Origin: Gonocerus acuteangulatus
Lineage: Eukaryota; Arthropoda; Insecta; Hemiptera; Coreidae
Reading direction: 5' to 3'
Assembly (NCBI GenBank): GCA_946811695.1
Contig: OX328123.1
Span: 122,910,429 to 122,974,428 of the forward strand
Length of the DNA: 64,000 nucleotides
The position numbers and the translations under genes are program-made. This document shows, one piece after another, positions 43,551 through 55,439 of this stretch. The notes under the pieces were generated by a model. The model had not been told where the DNA came from. It saw only the letters and a list, made by a program, of their open reading frames with translations, and ran no database searches. Numbering within the stretch: the first letter of the stretch is position 1; each line of letters begins with the position of its first letter.

Positions 43551-43906
43551 AGTATTTGTACTTTGAGATATCGAGGAGCGGATGTTTCTGGTTCATTTTT
43601 GGTATTTGATTCAATATTCCTCAATATTTGGCTTCTTTTCCTCACTTGCCTTCTTAGAAGTATAAGGAAACGATTATTCATTGTTGTCACCTTCTATAGT
43701 AATTGTGTTCACTGATAATCGATAATTATTGCAGGCAAGTAATGTTAGCCTGTTATGTTTTAAAATGATATTATTTTTCAACTTATTTATTTTTTATATA
43801 TAGTAGCAAGGGTTAAATGAAAATATATCAAGGGTTTCTTTCTTTGTTTAAATCAAGGGGTGTTAACTAATAATCATCATTTATATATTATAAAATAATA
43901 CTTTAC

Positions 43907-44110
43907 CTTGAGTCTTCTATTTCTTTCAACATCCCAAGTTATATCTTTCTCCGGTACTTTCTTTGTTCTCAACGCTTTCATGTCTCCATCAACTTCCTTG
44001 AAGGCAGCCAAGAAATCTGTTTGAAGGTCATGGTGTTTAGCCAATGGTTCATAGCCCTCAACTATATCTAAAGTCAGATATGAAAAATTTTCCTTTGATC
44101 TTGAGTTTTT
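43907..44110 (-). CDS. Host gene A, exon 3
   Basis: On minus, TTTTTCCAG acceptor, 204 bp (68 codons, phase 0 to 0), donor AAG|GTAAAG. It encodes FSYLTLDIVEGYEPLAKHH, a KEVDGDMKALR segment and DITWDVERNRRL. No stops, no frame damage. Confidence 0.75.
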
Positions 44111-44174
44111 CTGGAAAAATGGTATAAGATAAAATAATGATAAATAAGAATAAAGTCCGACACCCAGGAACTGC

Positions 44175-44600
44175 GTCATCTTAGCGCGGTTCCTTTCTTA
44201 TCCCTAGTGACATTTGTAAAGGAATAGAAACAGTATATGGTTGTTTTGATCTTTTGTGAAAAATGGATCTTGTATAAAAGCAATATTTTATGTCACAGGG
44301 AACTGACATTAGCTATGTTACGCAGAAGCGGTAATTATTCTATCCGCCTTCTGCCTCATTCTTAAGGAAGGCCCTGTAAGTGAATACAACACTAGAATAC
44401 TCATTTCACTGATCAATGCATTAAAAAAGATTAAAATTAAAAAGTGAGCTAACTAGAGAAAAAGTTCTAAACAATGAAATCTACAGTAGTACAGTAGAAG
44501 AAAATATTCATAAGCCATCTTCGAATATCACTCGGAAAGCTCTATTTCTAACAACAAAAAATTGTTTCTAATTTTGCTTATCCTGTTTTATTGACAAACA
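44175..44600. mobile_element. Left-end fragment, TTAGCGCGGTT family
   Basis: Starts TTAGCGCGGTTCCTTTC. Further blocks (ACTGATCAATGCATT, TCTATTTCTAACAAC) agree loosely with 35560-35640. Intronic in gene A. Confidence 0.55.
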
Positions 44601-44611
44601 CATTTTACCAC

Positions 44612-45935
44612 TATAAGCCACTAGCTGAATACCCGTGCTTCGTCACGTCAAATCCATTCTTAGCGAGCGCCTACGTTATATAGGGAGTGTCCATGCAAAA
44701 TTTCAAAATTTTCTGTCGAGCGGTTTGGGCTGGGCATTGATAGATGAGTGAGTGAGTGGTATTTGACAAATATATAGTAGACTAGCTGAATACCCGTGCT
44801 TCGTCACGGCAGATAAGTAGTTATTTTATTGCGTTAAATAATGTTTCATTAAAATTATCTTACTATACAATTCTGTGCAGTTTATTATAGCACGGTTCCC
44901 GTCATACTATATTTTATTCAATGGGCGTTAAAATTTAAAAGTTTATGTTTCCAAGAAGTCATATGGTAACACCCAATATATTTACGAGTATTACCAAGGT
45001 TATAGGCGAGGAGGCTGTGCAAGGGTTCCGGATATTATTACCTCGCCTGGAAAACCTAAGGATATGCCATACATCACGGTTTGACCGGGACTGTCCCGGT
45101 ATTTTGCAATTGTTTCGGTGTCCCACCCGGTTTTATCAATGTCCCGGAAAAGGCTGTAAGATGTAAAAAGTAATGAATTCATGTTTATAAGAATCTTTTT
45201 TAAATCGGTTACTTTTCTACAATTAACATTGTTACTACTGCTCACAGTGTCAAAGAAATCAGAAGTAATCTAACTGTAAAACGCTGGAACTACCTGCACA
45301 GCGCTGCCAGCTGCCAGACACTACTATTTGGCTGAGAGATTGTTTTAAGAAAATCAAGTAGCAAAAAAAGTTCCGTTCTTATTTTTAAGGTTAGGGTAGA
45401 CTAACAGTTTAGGATTCCCCCTTCCCGTTAGTTGCTAGGCTTAAAACTCACCAACCATTTTGCTTATAATTTGTACTCTTTTTATCCCCCCCCCCTGGTA
45501 TGCCCATCCCATATTAATGTGTCCCGGTTTAACTCTCCAAAAATATGGCAAGCCTATCTGACGGGGACAGGCAGAAAAGAAACACAATTAAAAATCTATG
45601 AGGGACAGTTAATTTCTAGTAATTCAAGGTCTGCCATCATAGTTGAAATTAACCTCAATTAGAAATAAAACTATGAGATAGATAATGTAAGGTAACAGCT
45701 GTTCTTTATCGTCCTAGCAACACAGGCTGCCTAGGCTTGCCTTCTCTAACCAACTCAAACTTTAAACCCCCCTAAAAATGCTTAAAAATTCGAATATCAA
45801 AAAATCCTTTCTTAGCGAGCACCTACGTTATATAGGGAGTGTCCATGCAAAATTTCAAAATTTTCTGTCGAGCGGTTTGGGCTGGGCGTTGATAGATGAG
45901 TGAGTGAGTGGTATTTGACAAATATATAGTAGAAG
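44612..45935. mobile_element. Repeat pair with AGCTGAATACCCGTGCTTCG motif
   Basis: About 125 bp at 44655-44785 (CGAGCGGTTTGGGCTGGGC, GAGTGAGTGAGTGGTATTTG) recur at 45810-45935. ACTAGCTGAATACCCGTGCTTCG occurs at 44620 and 44785. Two related insertions, or one element with direct-repeat borders. No coding sequence. Confidence 0.55.
45058..45560. mobile_element. Possible hAT-like MITE
   Basis: The left block GGATATGCCATAC ... TTTGACCGGGAC and the right block GTCCCGGTTTAAC ... TATGGCAAGCC are imperfect inverted repeats of about 40 bp. No duplication confirmed. Confidence 0.3.
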
Positions 45936-46074
45936 ATTACAAAATAAACAAGCAAAGAACTAAAGGAAACAGAAAAAAAAGAACAGTTATATTAATCAAA
46001 ACTAACTACCTCAAAATTTTAAGAGCCTTTCAGAAGCCTTGAACCTGAGGCTGTAAGTTTTATATTTGTAACTT

Positions 46075-46117
46075 TTTCCCCTGAAGAGGCACCAAAAAGC
46101 TGTGAAACATGTAGGGA
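46075..46117 (+). ncRNA. Hammerhead-like core with GTA cleavage site
   Basis: TCCC directly precedes CTGAAGA (46081-46087). GAAAC (46104-46108), a 2-nt AT loop and GTA|GGGA (46111-46117) follow. Stem I would be TCCC/GGGA and stem III AC/GT: the minimal type-I layout of Penelope-like elements. Stem II is eroded. Downstream AATAAAG is close. Confidence 0.45.
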
Positions 46118-46553
46118 CGTAATAAAGTTGGTGAAACTGTGTGGTGAAGTTTTTATTATTTGACCTGCCGCCGAGCACAAAAATAAGTAGTTTTTCACTA
46201 TTCTGGAAACCAGTTACAGTTACTTCACTCTTGACTAAACAATTAATATCAATATGGCCTAGATTATATTTGAAAAGATAAAGATAATTGGGATTCGATC
46301 ATAAGAGTCCAATAAAAAATTTAGATTTTTTGGTCCACTTTTATTTTATAGCCTTGAAAAAGGCTTGAAAATCAACCTGAAACATTAAAAAAAATGGACT
46401 ATTTTTTACTTATTTATTTTAAAGTAGTTGTATTTAACTATTATGACTAAACCCCAACTATACCCATCTAGATGGCCAAGGATATATTTTGTCTAGTTAA
46501 ATCTACAATATACTTAAAGGATATAAACCATTGTAATAATATATATATATTAC

Positions 46554-46710
46554 CTTATAATCATCAATCCATTCTTCAAATGTTTCAATTGCTTCAGATA
46601 AATTATTTCTTTTATCCTTATCTGTTGTCCGGCGTAGTATTACCTTGGCTCTATTGTACATTGAATTTATTATCTGGTATGCATACGTAATATCTCTTCC
46701 ATCTAATAAT
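46554..46710 (-). CDS. Host gene A, exon 2
   Basis: On minus, TTTTGAAAACAG acceptor, 157 bp, donor TATAAG|GTAATA. It completes the split codon from exon 1 and reads LLDGRDITYAYQIINSMYNR, then a basic AKVILRRTTDKDKR stretch and FEEWIDDYK, ending in phase 0. Confidence 0.75.
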
Positions 46711-48193
46711 CTGTTTTCAAAATTAAAAAAAAAAGGTTAGTAAAATATCTTACAAAAAATTAGTTTTATTCAAGATAGCGCAATAAATGTTCTTAGTTCT
46801 GTCGTCCCGAGTTAATCGCCACTGTTTCGGAACTCACAATAAATTAAAATAAATACATGTTCTTAGGTTAACTGAATATGCCAAAAGTAAGAAAGTATTC
46901 AGTAAGTATTGGCCTAAATTTAATAGAAAAACTCCCTCAGCTACAAATAATTCATGAACAGGTTTCAAGCCACAAGATAAAATTCTTTTGTGTATAGAAA
47001 ATTCAAAATTTTAGTAGCATAAAAGAAATATTGTTCTTAAAATTATACAAATGAAAATCTAATTTTCTATATTTTGTTCATCTTAATATGATTATTTTGA
47101 GGTTCGGGACATGGAAGTTGATGCACAAAAAAAAACAAAAAAAAACTCTATATCTAATATTAAGACCTCTTTATTTGCTCTAGTAGTTTCACGAACATTA
47201 GATGCTTCTTTAAGAGTTAAGTAGACAAAGATTTTTCTTTTTTGTGTCTGCATCCAATGTACCTGAAACTAGAAGATCTAAGAAAGATATGTTTCTTGTA
47301 GATTTGGTTTAATTAATTAATCTACTGGCTACTTTGTTATCAGCTCATTAATGTAATAGGGCAAATACTTTAGAAAGGCAGCATTGCGGCATATTTATTT
47401 ATTTTGTTAGACTCCAAGTAGGAACTCCTAGTAGGATTTAAATAATTTAAGCGTCTGTTATAAATAGAATAGTATTCATTGACTGTTACTTTATTTTTTT
47501 ATCTTTGTTCTTGAAAATATTACTTCATCAGAATTCATATAACACCATGACAAATCAAGCCAATGCTTCAGATTGACAGCATATGAAGCCCAGGGGCGTA
47601 ATTAGTAAGGTACCCGAGCTTAAAGCAGGTGGAGTTTGATTCAAATACCAGTTTGCCAAATTAATTTATCAACAAATAAAAATTTGGAAATTATTATTGT
47701 TCTTATTTCTGAAATAAGATGAATTTGAGACTCTCTCATTAGGATACTCATTGCTTTCTAGTCGGAACAGGAACCCTGCCTTCTTTGTAACTTGAAAAAT
47801 TCCCTTTTCAGGTTCTCAAAAGCTTATAACAGCAGTTTTTACAACTAGAGTTTTTGCGTCTACATGTTCTCAGTGTTTAAAATATTGTAAACATGCTAGT
47901 TAGGATTTATTCACCTCTGGATTTATTTTAGTACCTTAAAGAGTGGATTTTTTAAATTTATTTACATATAACAAGAGGTATTATATTTCTATTTGTGTCA
48001 CATAATTTGTCTTTATTTCTGGTGCATCTACTACTAACATCACTATCATCAAGAAACATTATTGTTTTCATTTATGTCCAATAAATCTGTATAAATAAAA
48101 AATGTAAATAAATTGTGGTTATTTCATACTGTAGTTTTTTTCTCTTAAGCTTGAACATATTGAGTATAACTTATTTAATGAGGTAACAATTAC
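46711..48193. other. Intron 1 of host gene A, no other feature
   Basis: AT-rich, without recognisable repeats or frames. Confidence 0.5.
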
Positions 48194-48340
48194 CTAATCG
48201 TTTCAAGAGCTTTTTCTTTGTCCTTAAACCCAGCTCCTTGGAATGTGTTTTCATTTGTTTCACTGCCAAAAAGCTGTCCATTACCCCATCCATTCTTCTC
48301 TGACCTTTTTTCACTTGCTACTTTAGGCATAGTTTCTTTC
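48194..48340 (-). CDS. Host gene A, first coding exon
   Basis: On minus, GATTTCTCAG acceptor, ATG at 48330-48328, then 45 codons plus two bases to donor AG|GTAATT. It encodes MPKVASEKRSEKNGWGNG, QLFGSETNENTFQGAG and KDKEKALETI. A 5' non-coding exon must lie further upstream (higher coordinates). The whole gene gives about 224 residues, soluble and charged, without signal peptide or membrane segment. It reads as a conserved-looking helical protein, but I cannot name the family. Four exons with matching phases (2, 0, 0) on one strand are strong evidence for a real gene. Confidence 0.72.
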
Positions 48341-48776
48341 CTGAGAAATCAAGCAAGTATTAATTTTAATTATATAGACACACTTTTTTTCCTAGTTTAT
48401 GTAGGCCTGCATTCACTAAATGTTCTATGGAGTGAGGAGGATTAAGAGTAATCACATTTTCACAGTTAATATTCTTCATTGAGTTCTCGAAATTGAAAAG
48501 CCAGAAGATATTCAACAAGTAATTTCAGAAAGTGAAGTGAGAGGGAACGGGTCTTCTACTAATCAAAATATTGTTTAATACACATAAAGGCTCTACATGG
48601 CTCCCCAATACATCATTCCATAAAACAATTATTAAAAATGTTCAATATTGAAGAAACTGTTTTCAAAATCTTATTTTGTATTGAATTTCTTAGGAAGGAT
48701 TAGTTAGCCAGAATAAGGTTGATGCCTCCTTGTGTCTTTTTTGCTTAATACCTGCATCTCTTATTTAATATATTTG

Positions 48777-48956
48777 GAGGCCCGCTGGTCATGAGTGCTA
48801 AGGTGTATGCACTCCATGCCTAAGATCGTGGATTCGATTCCCACTAGTGGTGATAGTTTTTCTTAAGAAAAAAATGGCATCAGACCTATTCTGGCTAGAA
48901 AAGAGTGGGAACCTATAAATAACCCGTTCTAAAATTTGTTGTCAATAATAAATGGA
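48777..48956 (+). mobile_element. SINE family A copy
   Basis: GGAGGCCCGCTGGTCATGAG head, GTGGATTCGATTCCCACTAG box B, and a body ending in AATAAATGGATG. Immediately upstream of another copy. Confidence 0.8.
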
Positions 48957-48972
48957 TGTTAGAATTTAAATA

Positions 48973-49185
48973 AGGAGGCCCGATGGCAGTGAGTGTTATG
49001 GCGTGAGCACTTAACACTCCGTGCCTAAGGTCGTGGGTTCCATTCCCACTAGGGCTGGTGGCTTTTCTTTAGAAAAAAAAAAGAAAATACATCACCCCTA
49101 TCCTGACTAGAAAAGGGTGGTAACCTATAGATAATCCGGCCTCAAATATTAGTTAATAATAAATAAAAAAGTAAAAAAAATAGGT
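48973..49185 (+). mobile_element. SINE family A copy
   Basis: GGAGGCCCGATGGCAGTGAG head, GTGGGTTCCATTCCCACTAG box B, and a tail of AATAAATAAAAAAGT type. Tandem with the preceding copy; about 80% alike by eye. Confidence 0.82.
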
Positions 49186-49220
49186 TAAAACAACACATTT
49201 ATAATTGCAATAATAGTAAA

Positions 49221-49442
49221 AATGTCAATACCACAGCATTGGCAAATCATGCTATCACCAAACAGCATAAGTTTGATTATGACAATGTTAAGATTTTAAA
49301 AACTGTTAGTGATAATAAAGCTAGAAAATTTACTGAATCAATTTACATTACTAAAAATATCAATAGAACCATTAATTTCAAAACAGATGTTAAAGGTAAA
49401 GGACAACATTATGTTGACATATTAAATAAAATTAATTTTTGA
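49221..49442 (+). pseudogene. Penelope-like element, GIY-YIG endonuclease C-terminus
   Basis: The frame reads ALANHAITKQHKFDYDNVKI, then RKFTESIYITKN and a terminal segment, with stop TGA at 49440. An Ala-x-His ... His-Phe/Asp-Phe-Asp pattern followed by a catalytic-Glu-bearing ESI(Y/F)I segment is typical of the GIY-YIG domain that ends Penelope-like retroelement proteins. The first codon is TTG within homology, so it is a 5'-truncated fragment. The 3' region runs to the hammerhead-like motif at 49883. Confidence 0.6.
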
Positions 49443-49878
49443 TGACAGTGTAACAGATTACTTTCACAGTTTAAATATCTGGGTTACATACCTCAGTGTA
49501 TTGTATATTAAATATGGTAATAAAACAAATGTTAAGTAGAGATTACACAATTTGTCTGTGATAGGTCATACATAATTTATTATATATTTTGACTAATTGA
49601 ATTTTAATGTTTTAATTTAATTTTTAGTTATACCAAATATAATAGGCCTAGGAAGCTTGATAAAGTCTAATATGGCTGTGATAATGAGTGTTGGCTGTGA
49701 TAATTGATGTAGGTGGAATTTTGACTTGGTTCCTTACAGGAATCATGTTTATTTATTGTATGACTGTTTAGTGTAACTAGAGTAATGAACAGGACATGGT
49801 GAGTTTAAAATTATGACAATAAAATTTAGTAAATGGTTTTGGAGGATGTAATGTCTGAAATTAATATACTATTGTAGA

Positions 49879-49916
49879 TTGCCTGAGGATGGACCTGTGT
49901 GTCCGAAACGTTGTGA
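49879..49916 (+). ncRNA. Hammerhead-ribozyme-like motif at Penelope 3' end
   Basis: CTGAGGA (49883-49889), stem II GGAC/GTCC (49891-49894, 49901-49904), GAAAC (49905-49909), then GTT. The bases before the core (TTGC) can pair with GTGA after GTT using wobbles. About 440 bp downstream of the GIY-YIG stop, the place where these ribozymes occur in Penelope-like elements. Confidence 0.5.
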
Positions 49917-50048
49917 TGGAGGAATAAATGGAAAGTTTGAACCATTTTTGAAGGGTTATTCTTCACCTGTTTGGTATTATTAATTAATACCCTTCATTTA
50001 GTAATCGTTATAAAAAAGTAATTTAATGTAAATGTAAACATACGATAA

Positions 50049-50372
50049 GGGGCGAGGTTAGCACAGTGGTAGAGCACTGGACTAATAAGCTGGAGGACCT
50101 GAGTTCAATTCCCGAGCAAGCACTAAAGATTTTTATCTTTTAGCGCCTTCATTCATGGCTTGACCGTCCCCTGGCCAACCCAGCCTTTAATTAATTTATT
50201 AATTAGTACTTGGCGCTTATGATCCTAGCAGTCCAAGCAGCAAAGGGGAAAATCAGGCGGCCGGAGCATAGAATCTACGACACTATCTCCCTAGTGTGCT
50301 GTGCTGTCATGAATCAGATACCTCTATAGTATCTGCCCCTTAGGGCCTATTAAGGGACTGATTTTTTTTTTT
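50049..50372 (+). mobile_element. tRNA-derived SINE, family B
   Basis: The tRNA-like head GGGGCGAGGTTAGCACAGTG and GAGTTCAATTCCCGAGC (box B) is followed by a body with AATTAATTTATTAATTA, GATACCTCTA and GGGACTGATT, then a T run. The head could be mistaken for a tRNA gene, but the 3' acceptor strand does not pair. A second copy is at 59521-59822. Confidence 0.8.
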
Positions 50373-50652
50373 TTTTTTAACTTATGATAACTTAGGCATT
50401 ACAGTAATATTGGTATGTGATAGGTTATTTTGAGTTCACATTATATAATGATTGAATGACTTAGAATTAATTAAAATAGAGGCAGTCACAAGTAGAAAAT
50501 TATTTTATTCAGCAATAAAAAAAAATCCTGCCTCCTCTTTTATCTACTGAAAAACGTTCACTCCTAGAACATCTAACAGCAGCTCTTGGGAGCCCATGAA
50601 GGTAACTCTTTTCACAATATATAATATATATTGTGAATACACACACACACAC

Positions 50653-50699
<47 letters not shown>

Positions 50700-52195
50700 A
50701 TAGGTACATGTATGCTGGCACAGGCATGAAAACACCTAAGGATTCAAATCTGATTAACATATCATTCATCCGAAATCAGTTTCTTCCTCTTTTATTTTTT
50801 CTTGTGAAATTCTAAAACACTTAAAAAGGAATCAATTTCAGTATTTTCTTTGTGAAGCTAAACCTAATGAAATGAGAATCATTGTATGACTAGTGGATTA
50901 ATGACTTATCTGATGGCCACTTCAGGTTTTCACTAGTTGCCAACACTTTTGCAATGTTAAGGACAAGCCTAATTAAACTTCCGAATGAAGGATCCCCGAT
51001 AATTGTTTGGAGATCGAGACATAATTAACACAATATACTTTCTACTTCTTAAGGTCGAAGTTAGGGCCTTCAGGATGGCCTTAGCACTAAGGTGTGTGAA
51101 TAAAGACGTGAAAAAAAAGTTGGCCATTGGAGTTTACAAAGAAAAGTTTATTATGGGGTTTCGGCAGCCAAAACCCGAATAATTCGGCTGAACTCAGAAA
51201 TTCGGCTGAATAAAACACCACAAATTATCTGAAGTGTCGCATAACTAAGCACATTCCTCAGAAGATTCTTAGTGTAGACCAAAAGGGGGGTGGCTGAAAT
51301 TCGATTTAAAAAATCCTTTCAAAAATTCTTTTATGAGTGCAACCTCACAAGATACATTCCTTAAAAGAAATTACTTGAAAAGATAGAATACGAACTTAGT
51401 GTTTCAGAAGTACGACTATTTCGAACTTCTTGACGACTTAGTGACTTCATTGCAATGGAGCGAAGTGTTTACTCAATGATCTCAGCGATGATTTAAGCAC
51501 AGCCAATGTCACGCTAAGTGCTGCATTTCCTTTTGAAATTTTTATTTACTCTTTGAAAATTTCAGTTCACCTATCACCTTGTGTTCTTGACGTTTAGCAC
51601 TTTCCTTAGGACTGTGATTCTATTTGTGGTAGTCTTGAATTACCTTTCCCATAGCCATAGTCGGCTATAGACAAACATTTCTGGGGGGTCTAATTTACTA
51701 TGGGCTTACCGCCGTGCCTGGGGGTGTAAAATCAAATTTTTATAACCAGGCACCTGGAAATCATTAAGGAAGTATTTGATAAACTAAGAACATACATTAA
51801 TTAGAACTCATTTCTCTATTAATTTGCCTAAACAATTTATATTTCTAACTTAATCGAAAAATATTGTGAATTTTCATTTCAATGGCATACTTATAACTGA
51901 TATTATTTCACAATTTCATAACGCAATTGGAAATGTAGGGGGGAAAACAACTGATAAATAAAACTAATATCATGTTTGTATTTGCGATATTATCAGAAAT
52001 AAATGAAACTTATTCCCCCTAAATTTCCTATGTAATAACACTTTTTATGTCATAAATAACCACATTTCTGAAACTATTTGCAGATGATAAATGCAAAATA
52101 TTTATATTAAGCGTTTATTAATCTAATTTTAACTTACATTAACGGGTGGCGACCTATAGGCAGCCCGGCGTAATAGCCCAAATACTTGATAAGCC

Positions 52196-52197
<2 letters not shown>
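50373..52197. other. Spacer, no gene recognised
   Basis: Contains an (AC)n(TA)n block at 50640-50690 and, at about 51160-51215, repeated ATTCGGCTGAA words with GGGGTTTCGGCAGCCAAAAC. No coding sequence supported. 52141-52190 is a 3' scrap of SINE A (ACCTATAGGCAGCCCGGC). Confidence 0.45.
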
Positions 52198-52252
<55 letters not shown>

Positions 52253-52290
52253 TATACATACATATACATATACATACATATATACTTTAA
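52198..52290. repeat. (TA)n / (CATA)n microsatellite
   Basis: TA repeat grading into ACATATACATA units. Confidence 0.9.
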
Positions 52291-52639
52291 CATAAATGTA
52301 GGAAGTATTGTATAAAATTTAATTTGATACACTAGGTATTTATTTTATTTTAAAACAATCTGCAATTACATACCGATCTTTCACAGTGACATTTAACATG
52401 CAAAACAAGAACTTATTTAACTAAAATTCGAGCATGCATAGTTATTAAGCCCAAGAGTAGATTGTGAGATGTGAGGAATAGAATCATATCTAAATATACC
52501 TAGCTCTGACTGCATCTGGTCCGTTTTGTTTGTTTCTCTATCTCAGAAGTTTACGCTCCGTGAAATTCCACTAATTTTGGGGTGTGATGAAAATTTAAAA
52601 AAATAATATTTCGCCTATTTCAAAAGGCAAATTACGTTA

Positions 52640-53730
52640 ATTGGTGGAATTCGCCCTACGGAACAATGTTTTTCGGCGAAATACATGCGAAAAAACCGTA
52701 GCTCTTACGATTGCCGTTCCCACTATTCCATTATACATCAGTACTTAAGAGTTGTAGACGCAATATCCTCTTCACTAGAACGTAAGAGTTTTTGCACGAG
52801 TGCCTTTCTCGACGTTGCTCTAGCATTCGATCGGGTTGGGCACCCGATATTACTATTCAATGTAAAGCCTATACTTGCAAACACCTATTTCCTTCTCCTC
52901 TTATCCTACCTTTCAAATAGACCCTCCTATTTCAAACAAGGTAGAGGTTTTTCCCAGACCTGCTCTATAAACGCTGGAGTCCCCCAAGGGAGTATTATAG
53001 GCAATATTCTTTTCCTTCTTTAAACTGCGGATATCCCCACACACCCCCAAATCTTATCGACCACCTATGCAGACGATACCTCCATCCTATCAATTTCTCC
53101 TGATCCTTCAGTAGCATCCCAACATTTGCAGGAACACCTCACCGCAATAGAACATTGGAGCGAAAAGAGGAGAATAAAAGTCAATCCAGAAAAATGCAAA
53201 CAGGTAACATTCACTCACAACCGGAGATCATGTTCTTCTGTTAAATAAAAAACACTCCACTTCCAGAATCTACCGAGGATCCATATCTAGGATTATACCT
53301 TTACAGCCGACTGACATGGAACCCTCACACGAGACTAAAAATACAAGAATTGAACAAATGATACGACTTCTCGGACCCTGATTTAAATTATTGATATGGA
53401 GCAAACTTACGATGTGCAAAACAATCATTCGACCCATATGGACATACGGTCTTGAACCCTGGGGTGCTCCAAAAAAATTAAAAATCAACATAATACAGGT
53501 ATTCCCCTCAAATGTTCTGGTTCAAAAGTTGGATAATACTAGAACACAAGTTTTGGTTACTTTAAAACGACTGAATGTTACTTGACAATTTACATCAAAA
53601 CTAAGATATATAAATGTAGGTTACGTTTGGAGACTAGATTACAACGAACTCATATCCACAGACACTTTATTTACACAGAATGCAGAAGACGAGCACTCTA
53701 GACCCTTTCCAACCACACCAGACTCAGTTT
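52640..53730 (+). pseudogene. Jockey-clade LINE reverse transcriptase relic
   Basis: A frame at 52685-53023 has RT motifs (TSAFLDVALAFDRVGHPIL as motif A, AGVPQGSIIGNILFLL as motif B). Past a stop at 53023 the same reading continues with TADIPTHPQ, the active site YADD at 53066-53077, LQEHLTAIEHW and RRIKVNPEKCKQVTFT. Later, LTMCKTIIRPIWTYGLEPWG and a weak C-terminal region follow. Several stops and frame changes make it dead. The motif set is typical of Jockey/BmRn-like elements without RNase H. Confidence 0.8.
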
Positions 53731-53997
53731 GTGTACGACGGTAGCCGAAATGAAGTATTAATATAAATATATATATGCACACACACATATACGTACTAGA
53801 AATATGTCCGGATGTCAGAGAAGTATTAGTACACGGCAAAAAAGTAGGACAAGATCGAGGACAACCTTGCTTGTATAAAGTTCGAGGCTTTCACAAGGTC
53901 CAACTAGATTCCTGATCAGGAATGTTTTAGTGTATTATATGTTTATCAAGAAATCAATTGTCTGGCCGAATCAAGATAATGTTTTGACTTATACTGG

Positions 53998-54076
<79 letters not shown>

Positions 54077-54328
54077 CATACATATATACGAGGTAAGGTC
54101 CAAAAGTTTCCGGCCTGGGATAGAAGGAAAGGTGAAAGAAAAAAACTGGTTTTACTGTTTTTCAATGTATTCTCCTTTAAGTTCAACACACTTAATACAA
54201 CGCTTTGGCAACATTTCTATACCATGAAAAAAATAATTTTCTTCTTTGTTAAAAAAATGTTCTTCCACTGCTGCTTGGAGCTCTTCGTCGGTCTTAAATC
54301 GCCTTCCACGAAGGTCAGATTTTAACTT

Positions 54329-54604
54329 TCAGAAAAGGTAGAAATCGCTAGGGGCCAAGTCTGGGCTGTAGGGTGAATGAGAGATTTCTTGGAATCCATA
54401 GTCCTTCACACATCTGCTTAACTTCCCTCGCCTCTTCTCTTCAATGGCGTCTCGTAACCGGTGAAGTAGGGCTAAATAATACTCACCATTCATTGTGGTA
54501 TTCCTTTCTTTAAAATCTATCAGTAGTATTCCTTTACAGTCCCAAAAAATTGTGGCCATTACCTTTTTTGTTGACTGCGTGACTTTTGCCTTTAAAGGAG
54601 GCGC
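54329..54604 (-). pseudogene. Mariner transposase C-terminal half, deleted
   Basis: After the break the frame reads VMATIFWDCKGILLIDF, YYLALLHRLRDAIEEKRRGK and HSPYSPDLAPSDFYLF, the last carrying the third catalytic Asp. Between RRGKLSRCV and KDYGFQ, the stretch that should hold the second catalytic Asp (HDN motif) is absent, a deletion of roughly 18 codons. The enzyme is therefore inactive whatever the frameshift. Confidence 0.85.
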
Positions 54605-55147
54605 TTAACCTGGTCTTCTCCATTCCATGGACTCTCTTTTGCTGGGTGGGTCATAATATAGAACCATTGTCTCATCCCCAGTTACAATTGAGTCCAAAAA
54701 ATTCCTTGGCTCGGCATTATACTTGCGTAAAAATTCATTGCAGCAGTGAACTCGTTCCTGTTTTTGAGCAGCTGAAAGAATTTTTGGAACCCATCTTGCA
54801 CTAACCTTGTTCATATGCAAATGTTCTTTGATGATCCTCAAAACACTTGTTTTTAAAAGCCCTGACCTCGCTGCTATTTCCTTGGTTTGTAGTCGCCGGT
54901 CAGACAGCAATTCAGATTCCACAAGTTGGATTGTTTCAGAAGTGACAGCTTCCAATGGGCGACCCGGACGTGGGTCATCTTCTAGACTTTCTCTCCCTAG
55001 CTTAAATAATTTTGCCCATTCTTTCACTGTGGAATACGAGGGGGAAGACTGCCCGTATACACAATCCAAGCGCTCTTTAATTTGCGCAGGAGTAAGACCC
55101 TCTTTACAAAAGAATTTAATTACCGCACGGTACTCGAGTTTGAACAT
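54605..55147 (-). pseudogene. Mariner transposase N-terminal half
   Basis: A 180-codon minus frame from ATG 55147. It starts with paired helix-turn-helix domains (LEYRAVIKFFCKEGLTPAQI, the linker DDPRPGRP, then LQTKEIAARSGLLKTSVLRI). The WVPKILSAAQKQERVHCC segment and the catalytic start VTGDETMVLYYDP, with the first Asp of the DD34D triad, follow. It stops after EWRRPG where the family continues, because of a frame lesion at about 54603. Confidence 0.9.
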
Positions 55148-55337
55148 TGTAAAAATGGGGAGTTTCCTTCAAGGCTGGACACTGACTGACAAGTCTGAGG
55201 AAGTGCGGGCGATGGGTATGGAGTGAGCAGGCATGGACCTGCAGAGGCGAGCAGGTCCCGGCACGTTTGAAGGAGGGGAAGCAGGACAGGCCGGAAACTT
55301 ATGGACCTTACTACGTATATGTATGTATATGTATATG

Positions 55338-55383
<46 letters not shown>

Positions 55384-55439
55384 AGTATTAGTGAGGCGAA
55401 TGAGGTGAAACCTAGTGACAGTGAGATCGCCCTATTAAA

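Larger units (their letters stand above)
54089..55315 (-). mobile_element. Mariner element, inverted repeats with TA duplication
   Basis: The left repeat CGAGGTAAGGTCCAAAAGTT (from 54089) and the right repeat, ending at 55315, are about 29 bp with few mismatches. TA occurs at 54087-54088 and 55316-55317. It sits between an (AC)n(TA)n array and another TA array. 1,227 bp, typical mariner size. The transposase lies on minus and is defective. Confidence 0.85.

Noticed and set aside
46345..46400. Fifth hammerhead-like motif (CCTTGAAAAAGGC ... CTGAAAC)
   Set aside because: The CUGANGA core is not matched, so only a very decayed relic at best.
48976..49045. tRNA gene in the SINE A heads
   Set aside because: Box B is good, but the same head occurs with the same body in four places: a SINE.
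50049..50115. tRNA gene
   Set aside because: The tRNA-like sequence is the head of SINE family B; the second copy and missing acceptor pairing show it is not a functional tRNA gene.
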